Assembly (NCBI RefSeq): GCF_040717455.1
Contig: NZ_JBFEFH010000010.1
Span: 62,001-126,000, forward strand
Source of the DNA: Tautonia sp040717455
GTDB lineage: Bacteria; Planctomycetota; Planctomycetia; Isosphaerales; Isosphaeraceae
DNA length: 64,000 bases
Direction: 5' to 3'
In this document: in pieces, positions 28,717-41,155 of the stretch
Layout of the letters: each line of letters opens with the position of its first letter
Numbering within the stretch: position 1 is the stretch's first letter
Notes under the pieces: generated by a model
The model's database searches: none
Seen by the model: only the letters and a program-made list of their open reading frames with translations
What the model was told of the DNA's origin: nothing
Made by a program: the position numbers and the translations under genes

Positions 28717-30210
28717 GTGATCGACCGAAGGTCCGAGCGATGGGAGTTCGTGCTGCTGGGGGGGATTGGGGGCCTGGCGGCCCTCTCGGCGGTGCTGGTG
28801 GTCGCCCAAGGGCTCTCGCCGACGCCGATGCGGGGGCTGGGGCTGGTGATCGACCGCCTGAGTGCCTCGTTGAGCCTGCTCGTGGCGTCGGTCGGGGCGA
28901 TCACCTTCCGGTTCTCGCAGCGATATCTCGACGGCGACCCGGGGCGCAGGGTGTTTTTGGTCCGCCTGGCGGCGACGGTCGGGGCGGCGTATGCCCTGAT
29001 GCTGGCGGATCACCTGGTCGTGCTGGCGGCGGCCTGGACGTTGACGAGCCTCGGCCTGCATGCCCTGCTGACGCACGAGCGGGGCCGGGCCGAGGCGTTG
29101 CGGCCGGCCCGGAAGAAGTTCCTGATCAGCCGGCTGGGGGACGTGGCCCTCGTCGGGGCGATGGCGGTGATCGGCCTGGTCTGGGGGACCCTGGAGCTTT
29201 CGACCTTCCTGGAGCGGGCGGCGGGGGGCGGGAATGACGTGGCGGTCGGAGTGGTGGCGGTCCTGGTGGCGGTCGCGGCCCTGACCAAATCGGCGCAGTT
29301 CCCGTTCCATAGCTGGCTGCCCGAGACGATGGAGGCCCCGACGCCCGTCTCGGCCTTGATGCACGCGGGGATCATCAACGCGGGGGGGGCCTTGCTCCTG
29401 CGGTTCGCCCCGGTCGTCATCCAGGCGCCGGCCGCCCTGGTGATGCTGACGGGGGTGGGCACGGTGACGGTCGTGCTGGGCCTGCTGGCGATGTGGGCGC
29501 AGGTGAAGGTGAAGCGGACGCTCGCCTGGTCGACCGTCGCGCAGATGGGATTCATGATGGTCCAGTGCGGCCTGGCCGCGTTCCCGGCCGCCTGGCTGCA
29601 CATCATCGGCCACGGGTTGTACAAGGCGTGGAGCTTCCTGCGGTCGGGCGAGCTGCCCGCGCCGACCCGGCCGGTGCCGCCGGCGGCCCCGGGGCGTGTG
29701 CTGGCGCTGGCCGTCGTGGGGACGCTCGCGGCGGTCCCCGCCCTGATGCTGGCGAACGCGGTGACGACCTTCGACCCGATGCACTCGCCCGGGGAGCTGG
29801 CCCTGGCGGCAATTGTGGCGCTGGCGATCGGGCAACTGTGGGTCGCATTGCTGAAGGGTCCCGGGATCTCGGCCGGCCGCCTGATGGGGGCGGTCTGCGG
29901 GTCGATCGCGGCGGCGATCCTGTCGTTCGAGCTGTACCACCTGGCCGGCCTGTTCCTGGCCCCGGTGCTGGGGCCGATGGTGATGCCGACCGGGCCGATC
30001 GCCTGGGTGGCGGCGGCGCTGCCGGTGGCGGCGATGGTGGCCCTGATCGTTTCGCAGAGCCTCTTGCCGGTGCTCGGGAGCCGACCGATCGGCCGAGCCT
30101 TGTACGTCCATGCCTTGAACGGTTTCTATTTCGGGGCGATTGCCGACGGTCTGGTCGACCGGGTCTGGAGCCGCCTCGCCCGACCGCGGAGGGGGGTTGA
30201 AGGTGCCTGA
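28717..30210 (+). CDS. dabB: DabB, membrane subunit of the DAB inorganic-carbon system
   Basis: 497 residues of almost continuous membrane helices, related to NuoL/MrpA proton-translocating subunits. Diagnostic parts are KKFLISRLGDVALVGAMAVI, ALTKSAQFPFHSWLPETMEA, PTPVSALMHAGIINAGGALL with the conserved lysine/histidine channel residues, and WLHIIGHGLYKAWSFLRSGE. DabB couples the proton gradient to CO2 hydration by DabA, trapping bicarbonate in the cytoplasm. GTG 28717 follows an AAGGGGGG ribosome binding site. It overlaps dabA by 8 bp. NuoL itself is excluded because DabA follows at once and no nuo genes are present. Confidence 0.93.
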   Translation: MIDRRSERWEFVLLGGIGGLAALSAVLVVAQGLSPTPMRGLGLVIDRLSASLSLLVASVGAITFRFSQRYLDGDPGRRVFLVRLAATVGAAYALMLADHLVVLAAAWTLTSLGLHALLTHERGRAEALRPARKKFLISRLGDVALVGAMAVIGLVWGTLELSTFLERAAGGGNDVAVGVVAVLVAVAALTKSAQFPFHSWLPETMEAPTPVSALMHAGIINAGGALLLRFAPVVIQAPAALVMLTGVGTVTVVLGLLAMWAQVKVKRTLAWSTVAQMGFMMVQCGLAAFPAAWLHIIGHGLYKAWSFLRSGELPAPTRPVPPAAPGRVLALAVVGTLAAVPALMLANAVTTFDPMHSPGELALAAIVALAIGQLWVALLKGPGISAGRLMGAVCGSIAAAILSFELYHLAGLFLAPVLGPMVMPTGPIAWVAAALPVAAMVALIVSQSLLPVLGSRPIGRALYVHALNGFYFGAIADGLVDRVWSRLARPRRGVEGA

Positions 30211-32650
30211 TTCCTTGACGACGACGGGAGCGATCGAGGGCCAATCGATGGCGGCGGTCCGAAGCATGGTGGATCGGGTCTGCAGGCGCATCCCCCCGCT
30301 CTGGGATCTGGAAAATTATGTCGCGGTGAACCCGTTCCTCGGGTTCCTCGATCGGCCGATCGACGACGCCGCCCGATCGGTCCGCGACGCGCTCGGCGCC
30401 CGGGTCCTGCCGGAGGTTGCCGCCTACCGCGAACGGTTCGCGGCCGGGGCCTTCAGCCTGGCCGACCTGGAGGAGGCCGCCCGCCAGTCGGGAGAGGCCG
30501 TCGAGCCGCTCGCCGAGATCTTGCTCGGGGACGCCGAGATCCCGACCCGATCCGCCCGCTCGACCCGGACGTTCACCGAGCGGCTCGACCGGGAGCGGGG
30601 GACGACCTGGGACGACGCCGTGATCCGGCAGGTCACCCGATGGTGCGCCGTGCATGCCTCGGGGGGGGGGACCTACTGGCGATTGCCGGAGAACCCGCTC
30701 GGCCTGTTCGCCTCGTGGCGCGAGGCGGCCCAGGCCGACCGGAGCCTGGAAGTGCTCGGCCTGAAGGGCTGGCGGGCTCGGATCGCCTCGCTTCCCGAAG
30801 ATGCGATGGGGGCGATTGCCGAGGCGATGGCCCGGCTCGGGGTCGCGGCCGAAGACCAGGAGGCGTATCTCGGGCGGTTGCTCGGGGGCGTCTTCGGCTG
30901 GGCCGGCTTCTTCCGCCGGGAGAGCTGGGAGCGGGGGGACGCGTTCCCGGAGGTCGTGGCCGATTTGCTGGCGATCCGGTGTGCCGCCGATTGGGCCGTG
31001 GCGTCGATTCTGGAGGGGGCGCATCCGATCGAATCCCGTCGGTCGCAGGCTGAGGTTCCGGCCCCGGCCCCGGAGGACGAGTCGATCCGGGCCGTCTTCC
31101 AGGACGCCTGGGAGAACGGCTACGCCCGTCGGTTGTTCTCCCGGTTTCAGCCTCCGTCCGAGGCGAGCAGCAGCGGCGATCGGCCGGCCGTGCAGGGGGT
31201 CTTCTGCATCGACGTGCGGTCGGAGGTGTTGCGAAGGCACCTGGAGGCGCAGTCGGAAGCGATCGAGACGAAGGGGTTCGCCGGGTTCTTCGGCGTGCCT
31301 CTTTCCTGGGACGGGGGCGGATCGGGGGCGAGTGCCCGGTGCCCGGTCCTGCTCAAGCCGGCGGTGACGGTCGCCGGCGAGGCCGCGCCGAAGTCGGCGG
31401 CGGTCAAGGGGACGGCCAAGCACCTGCTCGGCGCCCCGGCCTCGGCGTTCGAGTTCGTCGAGATCCTGGGGCCGGCGTACAGCCTGGGCCTGGCGGCCGA
31501 CGCGATGGCCCTGCGGTCGCCGAAGCACTCGGCCGAGGGGAAGGCGCCGTTCGCCCTTGATCGGAACGACCAGGGGGCGGGGATCGCCCCGCAGGCCCGG
31601 GTCGAGCTGGCCGCGGGGATCCTCAAGAACATGGGCCTGCGCGACCGCTTCGCCCGGCTCATCCTGCTCTGCGGGCACGAGAGTCACAGCAGCAACAACC
31701 CGCACGCCGCCGGGCTCGATTGCGGCGCCTGCGGGGGTCACGGCGGTGCGATCAATGCCCGGGTGGCCGCGGCCGTCTTGAATGATCCGGCCGTCCGGGA
31801 ATCGCTCCGGGGGCTCGGCTGGGAGGTGCCGGGCGACACGCACTTCCTGCCCGGTGTCCACGACACGTCGGTCGACGAGGTGACCCTGCTCGACCTCGAC
31901 CGCGTGCCGGCCTCGCATCAATCGGACGTGGCGCAGCTTCGATCGTGGCTCGACGAGGCCGGGGCTTTGACCCGGGCTGAGAGGGCCGGGGCGCTCGGCG
32001 TGCCGGGACGCCCGGCCGGATTGCTGGCGAAATGGCTCCGACGGCGGTCGCGCGACTGGTCCGAGGTCCGGCCCGAGTGGGGCCTGGCCCGCAATGCCGC
32101 CTTCATCGCCGCGCGTCGGGCCCGGACCCGGGGGGCGGACCTGGAAGGCCGGACCTTCCTGCACGATTACGACCCGGAGGGCGACGAGGACGGATCGATC
32201 CTCACGTTGATCCTGTCGGCGCCGATGGTCGTGGCCTCGTGGATCAACCTGCAATACTTCGCCTCGACGGTCGACAACGACGTCTTCGGCTGCGGGACGA
32301 AGACCCTGCACAACCGGGTCGGGTCGCTCGGGGTGGTCCTGGGCAACGGCGGCGATCTGCGGACCGGCCTGGCGATCCAGTCGGTGCACGACCCGAACGG
32401 CCACTGGTTCCACGAGCCCTTGCGGCTCCAGGTCGTGGTCGAGGCGCCGATTGATCGGATCGATGCGGTGCTGGAGCAGCAAGGGACCGTCCGGGCGCTG
32501 GTCGAGCACGGCTGGGTCCGGCTGTTCGCGCTCGACCCGGACGGAACCGAGATCCGCCAGCGGCTCGACGGGGGGCGCTGGGACGCCGTGCAGGGCCTTG
32601 AGGACGCGGCCGGTGCCCCCTCGGATGAGGGGGTGCTCATCGGCGTTTGA
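30203..32650 (+). CDS. dabA: DabA, zinc-dependent CO2-hydrating subunit (DUF2309)
   Basis: About 815 residues, normal for DabA. Cytoplasmic and beta-carbonic-anhydrase-like: zinc ligands are Cys335 and catalytic Asp337 in FCIDVRSE, His492 in LLCGHESHSSNNPHAAGLDC, and Cys507 ending it. These correspond in spacing to Cys351, Asp353, His524 and Cys539 of the Halothiobacillus enzyme. VDNDVFGCGTKTLHNRVGSL near the end is the other conserved block. GTG 30203, with GGAGG about ten bases upstream, overlaps the dabB stop; GTG is preferred to later ATGs because PPLWDLENYVAVNPFLG needs the full N-terminus. It pairs with DabB to pump CO2 as bicarbonate. Confidence 0.96.
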   Translation: MPDSLTTTGAIEGQSMAAVRSMVDRVCRRIPPLWDLENYVAVNPFLGFLDRPIDDAARSVRDALGARVLPEVAAYRERFAAGAFSLADLEEAARQSGEAVEPLAEILLGDAEIPTRSARSTRTFTERLDRERGTTWDDAVIRQVTRWCAVHASGGGTYWRLPENPLGLFASWREAAQADRSLEVLGLKGWRARIASLPEDAMGAIAEAMARLGVAAEDQEAYLGRLLGGVFGWAGFFRRESWERGDAFPEVVADLLAIRCAADWAVASILEGAHPIESRRSQAEVPAPAPEDESIRAVFQDAWENGYARRLFSRFQPPSEASSSGDRPAVQGVFCIDVRSEVLRRHLEAQSEAIETKGFAGFFGVPLSWDGGGSGASARCPVLLKPAVTVAGEAAPKSAAVKGTAKHLLGAPASAFEFVEILGPAYSLGLAADAMALRSPKHSAEGKAPFALDRNDQGAGIAPQARVELAAGILKNMGLRDRFARLILLCGHESHSSNNPHAAGLDCGACGGHGGAINARVAAAVLNDPAVRESLRGLGWEVPGDTHFLPGVHDTSVDEVTLLDLDRVPASHQSDVAQLRSWLDEAGALTRAERAGALGVPGRPAGLLAKWLRRRSRDWSEVRPEWGLARNAAFIAARRARTRGADLEGRTFLHDYDPEGDEDGSILTLILSAPMVVASWINLQYFASTVDNDVFGCGTKTLHNRVGSLGVVLGNGGDLRTGLAIQSVHDPNGHWFHEPLRLQVVVEAPIDRIDAVLEQQGTVRALVEHGWVRLFALDPDGTEIRQRLDGGRWDAVQGLEDAAGAPSDEGVLIGV

Positions 32651-32975
32651 GGAACCTTGCCGGGGGCCTGATGTCTCGATCTGCTTGAAATCCCCACGGC
32701 TTCCCACGGAGGAGGCAAGGCTTCGCTTGCCTCGACCCGCAAGAGCAGATACACTACGAGATGTCTCGAATGCCGCTTGCGAGAGGCGGCTCGAATTCGG
32801 CTAAGAAAGCCCCGACAGGCGCCCTTTTGCGCCTGATCGGGGCTTTTTTGTTGCCATCAGGTTCCGCCACCCGCACCATCGACGGTGAAGGGGGGGCCGG
32901 CGGCAACGTCGCCGCCGCGTGCATTGGGCGCAGGGCAACGCCGAGTTCGTGCCGCTCGCATGGAGGAGGCCCGAC
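32651..32975. other. Gene-free spacer between dabA and nifJ
   Basis: About 325 bp. The first part carries a small dyad (TCGAATGCCGC, 32767, against GCGGCTCGA); then comes the strong terminator at 32806-32849. The remaining ~125 bp to the nifJ start probably carry the nifJ-hox promoter, which cannot be pinned. GGAGGAGG at 32962 is the ribosome binding site of nifJ. Confidence 0.55.
32806..32849 (+). terminator. Rho-independent terminator after dabBA
   Basis: AAAGCCCCGACAGGCGC (32806) and GCGCCTGATCGGGGCTTT (32829) form a 17-bp GC-rich stem with one bulged base and a 6-nt loop, closed by a T6 tract (32844-32849). It separates dabBA from nifJ-hox transcription. It is the most canonical terminator in the window. 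Confidence 0.93.
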
Positions 32976-36547
<3,572 letters not shown>

Positions 36548-36551
<4 letters not shown>

Positions 36552-37561
36552 GCGTCGACCTGCGGACCTCGTATCTCGGCATGGAACTGGCCCATCCGGT
36601 CGTCGTCTCGGCCTGCTCGCTGGCGTTCGACCCGGCGAACCTGAAGCGGATGGAAGACGCCGGGGCCTCGGCGATCGTCCTGCCCTCGCTGTTCGAGGAG
36701 CAGATCGTCCACGACCAGATGGCCGTGCATGAGTTCTACGAGTTCACCTCGGAGAAGTTCCCCGAGGCGCTCAGCGTCTTCCCCGAGATGGAGGACTACA
36801 ACACCGGGCCCGAGGCGTACCTCCGGCTCGTCGAGCAGGCCAAGCGGTCCCTGTCGGTCCCGGTCATCGGCAGCCTCAACGGCACCTCCGCCGGCGGCTG
36901 GACCCGGTATGCCCACCTGATCCAGGATGCCGGGGCCGATGCCCTGGAGTTGAACATCTATCACCTTGTGACCGACCCTCTGATCGACGCCCGGGCGGCC
37001 GAGGCCCGTTACCTGGAGCTGGTGGCCGAGGTGCGCAAGGCCGTCTCGATCCCGCTGGCGGTCAAGCTCGGGCCGTTCTTCAGCGCCCTGCCGCACATGG
37101 CGACCCGGCTGGTCGACGCCGGGGCCGATGGGTTGGTCCTCTTCAATCGGTTCTATCAGCCGGACATCGATTTGCAAACGCTGCGAGTGGTGTCTCGGCT
37201 GGTGCTCAGCACGAGTGACGAGGTCCGCTTGCCGATGCGCTGGATCGCGATCCTCTCCGGCAGGGTCAAGGCGTCGCTGGCCGCCACGACCGGGGTGCAT
37301 ACGCCTGAGGATGTGCTGAAGCTCCTGCTCGCCGGGGCGGACGTGACGATGGTCGCATCGGCCCTCTACTCGCACGGGATCGATCATCTGCGCGTCTTGG
37401 TCGAAGGGGTCCGAGCGTGGCTGGAGGAGCACGAATACACCTCGGTCGCGCAGATGAAGGGGAGCGTCAGCCAGGCCAATGCTCCCGACCCGGAGGCGTT
37501 TGAACGGGCCAACTACATCCGGACACTCGTCGACTTTACCGGCTCCGAATCGACACGCTGA
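36548..37561 (+). CDS. Dihydroorotate dehydrogenase-like protein paired with nifJ
   Basis: 337 residues, a TIM-barrel flavoprotein of the PyrD family: RTSYLGMELAHPVVVSACSL, VIGSLNGTSAGGWTRYAHLI, ADALELNIYHLVTD, SIPLAVKLGPFFSALPHMAT and LPMRWIAILSGRVKASLAAT. In many bacteria this subgroup is fused or next to nifJ and is not the pyrimidine-synthesis enzyme; the substrate is unknown. It overlaps the nifJ stop by 4 bp, so production is tied to PFOR. A spacer of 83 bp separates it from hoxE. A role in shuttling PFOR electrons is inference from context alone. Confidence 0.9.
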
Positions 37562-37644
37562 GTCGTGCCCGATTCCGCGTCCCGGCTCGAGGACGGGGGC
37601 CGTCCTCGACGCCCTCAGGGATCAACGCCCAGGAGCGTAACACC

Positions 37645-38175
37645 ATGGGCAGCCCGGTCGAAGACCCCCTCATCGATGGGATGACCACCGAACGAGCCCC
37701 GGGCGGCGATGATCGCTTCCGGGAGCTCGATGCCGCCATGAAACGGCATCGCTTCCGCCCCGACGCCTTGATTGAGGTCTTGCATACCGCCCAGGAACTG
37801 TTCGGCTGCCTCGGGCCGGACCTGCTGCGGCACGTGGCGAGGGGGTTCCGACTCCCCCCCAGCCATGTCTACGGAGTCGCCACGTTCTATCATCTCTTCA
37901 CGTTCATCCCCAAAGGGGGGCATACCTGCACGGTCTGCACGGGGACGGCGTGCTACGTCAAGGGGTCGGATGCGCTGCTCGATGCGGCCGGACGACTCAC
38001 GGCATCGCAGTCGGGGTCGACGCCACCGGGGGCGCGCATTTCCCTGGATACGGCCCGATGCCTGGGGGCCTGCGGATTGGCGCCGATCGTGGTCTTCGAT
38101 GGCCAGGTTGTCGGCCAGATCAGCCCCGAGGAACTCACGGATCGCGTGAAGGGATGGATTGATCATGGATCTTAA
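37645..38175 (+). CDS. hoxE: HoxE, 2Fe-2S subunit of bidirectional hydrogenase
   Basis: 176 residues, NuoE-like. It carries one 2Fe-2S cluster through Cys98 and Cys103 (CTGTAC) and Cys139 and Cys143 (CLGACGLAP). VYGVATFYHLFTFIPKGGHT is the family core. ATG 37645 has AGGAG nine bases upstream. HoxE is present in the pentameric NAD(P)-linked HoxEFUYH form found in Cyanobacteria and some other phyla and helps electron entry from ferredoxin or flavodoxin (family knowledge). Its last 11 bp overlap hoxF. Confidence 0.94.
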   Translation: MGSPVEDPLIDGMTTERAPGGDDRFRELDAAMKRHRFRPDALIEVLHTAQELFGCLGPDLLRHVARGFRLPPSHVYGVATFYHLFTFIPKGGHTCTVCTGTACYVKGSDALLDAAGRLTASQSGSTPPGARISLDTARCLGACGLAPIVVFDGQVVGQISPEELTDRVKGWIDHGS

Positions 38176-39826
38176 GGAACTGGATGCCCTGGCCGTGGCC
38201 GAGCAACGGGACCGCGCCGCATTCGAGGTCCGGGTCTGCACGGCCGCGGGCTGCCTGTCTTGCGGGTCGAAGTCTTTGATCGCCGCCCTGGAGACGACCC
38301 TGGCGGGCCGCGGCCTGGCCGATCGCGTCCGGGTGCGCGGGGTCGGGTGCATGCGCCTGTGTTGCGAGGGCCCCCTGGTCTCGATCGACGCATCTGCAGG
38401 TGAATCGACCCGAGGGTCGAGGCTCTTCGGCAAGGTCGACGCCGCCCAGGCTCCGGAAATCGTCGGGGCCATCGAGCAGGGGCCGGGATCGAGCAATGGG
38501 TTGCAGGTGATCGACCCGGACGGCCCGTTCTTCGCTCACCAGCAGTCCGTCGTCCTCGAGCATTGCGGCCTCATCGAGCCCGAGCGGATCGAATCGGCCA
38601 TCGCGATGGGCGGCTATCGATCGCTGCATCGGGCCTTGCACGACCTGAATCCCGGGGAGGTGGTCGAGCAGGTGACCCGCAGCGGCCTCCGGGGCCGGGG
38701 AGGGGCCGGGTACCCGACGGGGTTGAAGTGGGCCACGGTGGCCAAGATGCCCCCCGGCCGGAAATACGTGGTCTGCAACGCCGATGAAGGCGACCCGGGC
38801 GCGTTCATGGATCGGAGCATCCTGGAGAGCGACCCGCATCGAGTCCTGGAGGGGATGGCCATCGCGGCATACGCGGTCGGGGCCGACCAGGGGTTCCTCT
38901 ACGTGCGGGGCGAGTATCCGCTCGCCATCGCCCGGCTCGACACGGCCATCAGGCAGGCCAATCGGGTCGGTTTGCTCGGCAGCGCGATCTTCGACTCCAC
39001 GTTGAACTTCCGGGTCGACCTTCGGATCGGGGCCGGGGCCTTCGTGTGCGGGGAGGAGACCGCCCTGATCCACTCGATCGAGGGGCTACGCGGCACGCCG
39101 CGCCCCCGCCCCCCGTATCCGGCCGAATCGGGGCTTTGGGGGCATCCGACCCTGATCAACAATGTCGAGACCTTTGCCAATATCCCGGTGATCCTCCGCG
39201 AGGGGGCCGATTGGTTCGCCCGGATCGGGACCGAGCGGAGCAAGGGGACGAAGGTGTTCGCCCTGGCCGGGAACGTTCGTCGCTCCGGGATTGTCGAGGT
39301 CCCCATGGGGGTCTCCCTGCGCGAGATCGTCGACGAGATCGGCGGAGGCCCCCCGGGGGGTACGACCGTCAAGGCGGTCCAGACGGGGGGCCCGTCCGGG
39401 GGCTGTATCCCCGCCGAACTGCTCGACACCCCGGTCGATTACGAGTCGCTGAAGGCCCTGGGCTCGATCATGGGTTCCGGAGGCATGGTCGTCATGGGCC
39501 AGCACGTCGACATGGTCGGCGTTGCTCGCTATTTCATGAAATTCTGCATGGACGAGTCGTGCGGCAAGTGCGTCCCGTGCCGCGCGGGGACGGCCCAGCT
39601 CTATCGGCTCCTCGACCGGATCGAGCGGGGCGAGGCGTCGAGGGACGACCTGGGGACCCTGGAAGAACTCTGCGATCTCGTCCGGCATACGAGCCTGTGC
39701 GGGCTCGGGCAGTCGGCCCCGAATCCCGTCCTCAGCACCTTGCGCTTCTTCCGACATGAATACGAGTCGCGCGTGACGGACCCCGGCGAATCGCCCTCGT
39801 CCGCCGTGCCTGCCGAATCGAGGTGA
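38165..39826 (+). CDS. hoxF: HoxF, FMN/NAD-binding diaphorase subunit
   Basis: About 553 residues from ATG 38165. An N-terminal thioredoxin-like 2Fe-2S domain (CTAAGCLSCGS, later CMRLCCEG) precedes the NuoF-like core. That core has RGRGGAGYPTGLKWATVAKM with the FMN/NADH loop, YVVCNADEGDPGAFMDRSIL, GAGAFVCGEETALIHSIEG and the 4Fe-4S motif ESCGKCVPCRAGT with the distal Cys in SLCGLG. It transfers electrons between NAD(P)H and the hydrogenase clusters. It overlaps hoxE by 11 bp and lies 4 bp ahead of hoxU. Confidence 0.96.
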   Translation: MDLKELDALAVAEQRDRAAFEVRVCTAAGCLSCGSKSLIAALETTLAGRGLADRVRVRGVGCMRLCCEGPLVSIDASAGESTRGSRLFGKVDAAQAPEIVGAIEQGPGSSNGLQVIDPDGPFFAHQQSVVLEHCGLIEPERIESAIAMGGYRSLHRALHDLNPGEVVEQVTRSGLRGRGGAGYPTGLKWATVAKMPPGRKYVVCNADEGDPGAFMDRSILESDPHRVLEGMAIAAYAVGADQGFLYVRGEYPLAIARLDTAIRQANRVGLLGSAIFDSTLNFRVDLRIGAGAFVCGEETALIHSIEGLRGTPRPRPPYPAESGLWGHPTLINNVETFANIPVILREGADWFARIGTERSKGTKVFALAGNVRRSGIVEVPMGVSLREIVDEIGGGPPGGTTVKAVQTGGPSGGCIPAELLDTPVDYESLKALGSIMGSGGMVVMGQHVDMVGVARYFMKFCMDESCGKCVPCRAGTAQLYRLLDRIERGEASRDDLGTLEELCDLVRHTSLCGLGQSAPNPVLSTLRFFRHEYESRVTDPGESPSSAVPAESR

Positions 39827-39830
39827 GCCG

Positions 39831-40541
39831 ATGGCGGTCAAGACCTTCGTCCTCGACGGCCAGTTCATCAGCGCCCGGGAGGGTCAGACCCTGCTGGAGG
39901 TCGCTCGGGAATCGGGGGTCCGGGTGCCGACCCTCTGTCATCTCGACGGCCTGGGGGAGGTCGGTGCGTGCCGGCTCTGCCTGGTGGAGGTGAATGGCCG
40001 CCTGATGCCCGCGTGCCTGACCCGGGTCGCCGAGGAGATGGACGTCCGGACCCAATCGGATCGGCTCCGGCGCTACCGGAAGCAGATCGTCGAGCTCCTC
40101 TTCGCCGAGCGGAACCATGTCTGCTCGGTCTGCGTCGCCAACGGGGATTGCGAGCTTCAGGACCTGGCGATGCAGCTCGGGGTCGATCACGTGAGGTATC
40201 CTCCCCAGGAACCCGAGTGCGCGGTCGATTTGTCGCACGATCGCTACGGGATCGATCACAACCGCTGCGTGCTCTGCACCCGATGCGTCCGGGTCTGCGA
40301 CGAGATTGAGGGGGCCCACACCTGGGACGTGGCCGGGCGAGGGACGAATGCCCGGGTCATCACCGACCTGAATCAGCCCTGGGGAGACGCCTCGACCTGC
40401 ACGTCGTGCGGGAAATGCGTGATGGCCTGCCCCACGGGGGCGCTCTTCCATCGCGGCTCATCGGTCTCGGAGAGCGCCCACGATCGCGAGACGCTGCATG
40501 CCTTGATCGTTGCCCGGGAGGAGAAGCGATGGCTCGTCTGA
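39831..40541 (+). CDS. hoxU: HoxU, iron-sulfur subunit of the diaphorase
   Basis: 236 residues, the truncated NuoG-like electron-relay subunit. Present are a 2Fe-2S ferredoxin-like domain (PTLCHLDGLGEVGACRLCLV, then PAC), a His/Cys cluster region (AERNHVCSVCVANGDCELQD) and 4Fe-4S motifs NRCVLCTRCVRVCDE and CTSCGKCVMACPTGAL. ATG 39831 follows the hoxF stop by 4 bp. The gene runs 13 bp into hoxY. Confidence 0.95.
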   Translation: MAVKTFVLDGQFISAREGQTLLEVARESGVRVPTLCHLDGLGEVGACRLCLVEVNGRLMPACLTRVAEEMDVRTQSDRLRRYRKQIVELLFAERNHVCSVCVANGDCELQDLAMQLGVDHVRYPPQEPECAVDLSHDRYGIDHNRCVLCTRCVRVCDEIEGAHTWDVAGRGTNARVITDLNQPWGDASTCTSCGKCVMACPTGALFHRGSSVSESAHDRETLHALIVAREEKRWLV

Positions 40542-41137
40542 GACTGGCGACCGTATGGCTCGGCGGCTGCTCGGGCTGTCACATGTCGTTCCTGGACATG
40601 GACGAGTTCTTGATCGAGCTCGCGGACATCGCCGAGATCGTCTTCTCACCCCTGGTCGACGCCAAGGCGTACCCCGCGGGGGTCGACGTCGTCCTGGTCG
40701 AAGGGGCCGTGTGCAACGTCGATCACCTGGAAATGATCCGTCGCGTGCGGCGCGATTCCCGGACCCTGATCTCGTTCGGCGATTGCGCCGTGACCGGGAA
40801 CGTCTCGGCGATCCGCAACGTGCTCGGTGGGGCCTTGCCGGTCCTCGAACGCTCGTATGTCGAGCGATCGGATCCCCCCGGGGCGATCCCGGCCCCCGAC
40901 GACATCCTCCCCGGGCTCCTCGACCGCGTGGTGCCGGTGCATGCGGTGGTCGACGTCGACCTGTTCCTGCCGGGCTGTCCGCCGTCGGGGCCGATGATCA
41001 GGGCGGCCCTGGAGACGGTGCTCGCCGGCGGGCGGATCGACCTGATGGAGCATCACCTCTCATTCGGCCGCCCGGGCCGTCCCTGTCGGGCGGGACACGC
41101 GGTGCCCGCCCCGGGCTCCGCGCCGTCGCATTCCTGA
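40529..41137 (+). CDS. hoxY: HoxY, small subunit of NiFe hydrogenase
   Basis: About 202 residues from ATG 40529, with GGAGGAG ~10 bases upstream inside hoxU. The proximal 4Fe-4S cluster is bound by cysteines in WLGGCSGCHMSFLD, EGAVCN, GDCAVTGN and LPGCPPSG. It is shorter than uptake-type small subunits and lacks a Tat leader, as expected for a cytoplasmic bidirectional enzyme. It relays electrons between HoxU and the NiFe site in HoxH. The last ~20 residues (PGRPCRAGHAVPAPGSAPSH) are an unusual tail without family similarity that I can see. Confidence 0.95.
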   Translation: MARLRLATVWLGGCSGCHMSFLDMDEFLIELADIAEIVFSPLVDAKAYPAGVDVVLVEGAVCNVDHLEMIRRVRRDSRTLISFGDCAVTGNVSAIRNVLGGALPVLERSYVERSDPPGAIPAPDDILPGLLDRVVPVHAVVDVDLFLPGCPPSGPMIRAALETVLAGGRIDLMEHHLSFGRPGRPCRAGHAVPAPGSAPSHS

Positions 41138-41155
41138 ACGAAGGAGCCTGGGATC

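Noticed and set aside
28717..30210. NuoL or MrpA antiporter subunit
   Set aside because: The gene overlaps dabA by 8 bp and no nuo or mrp genes are present, so the DabB assignment fits better.
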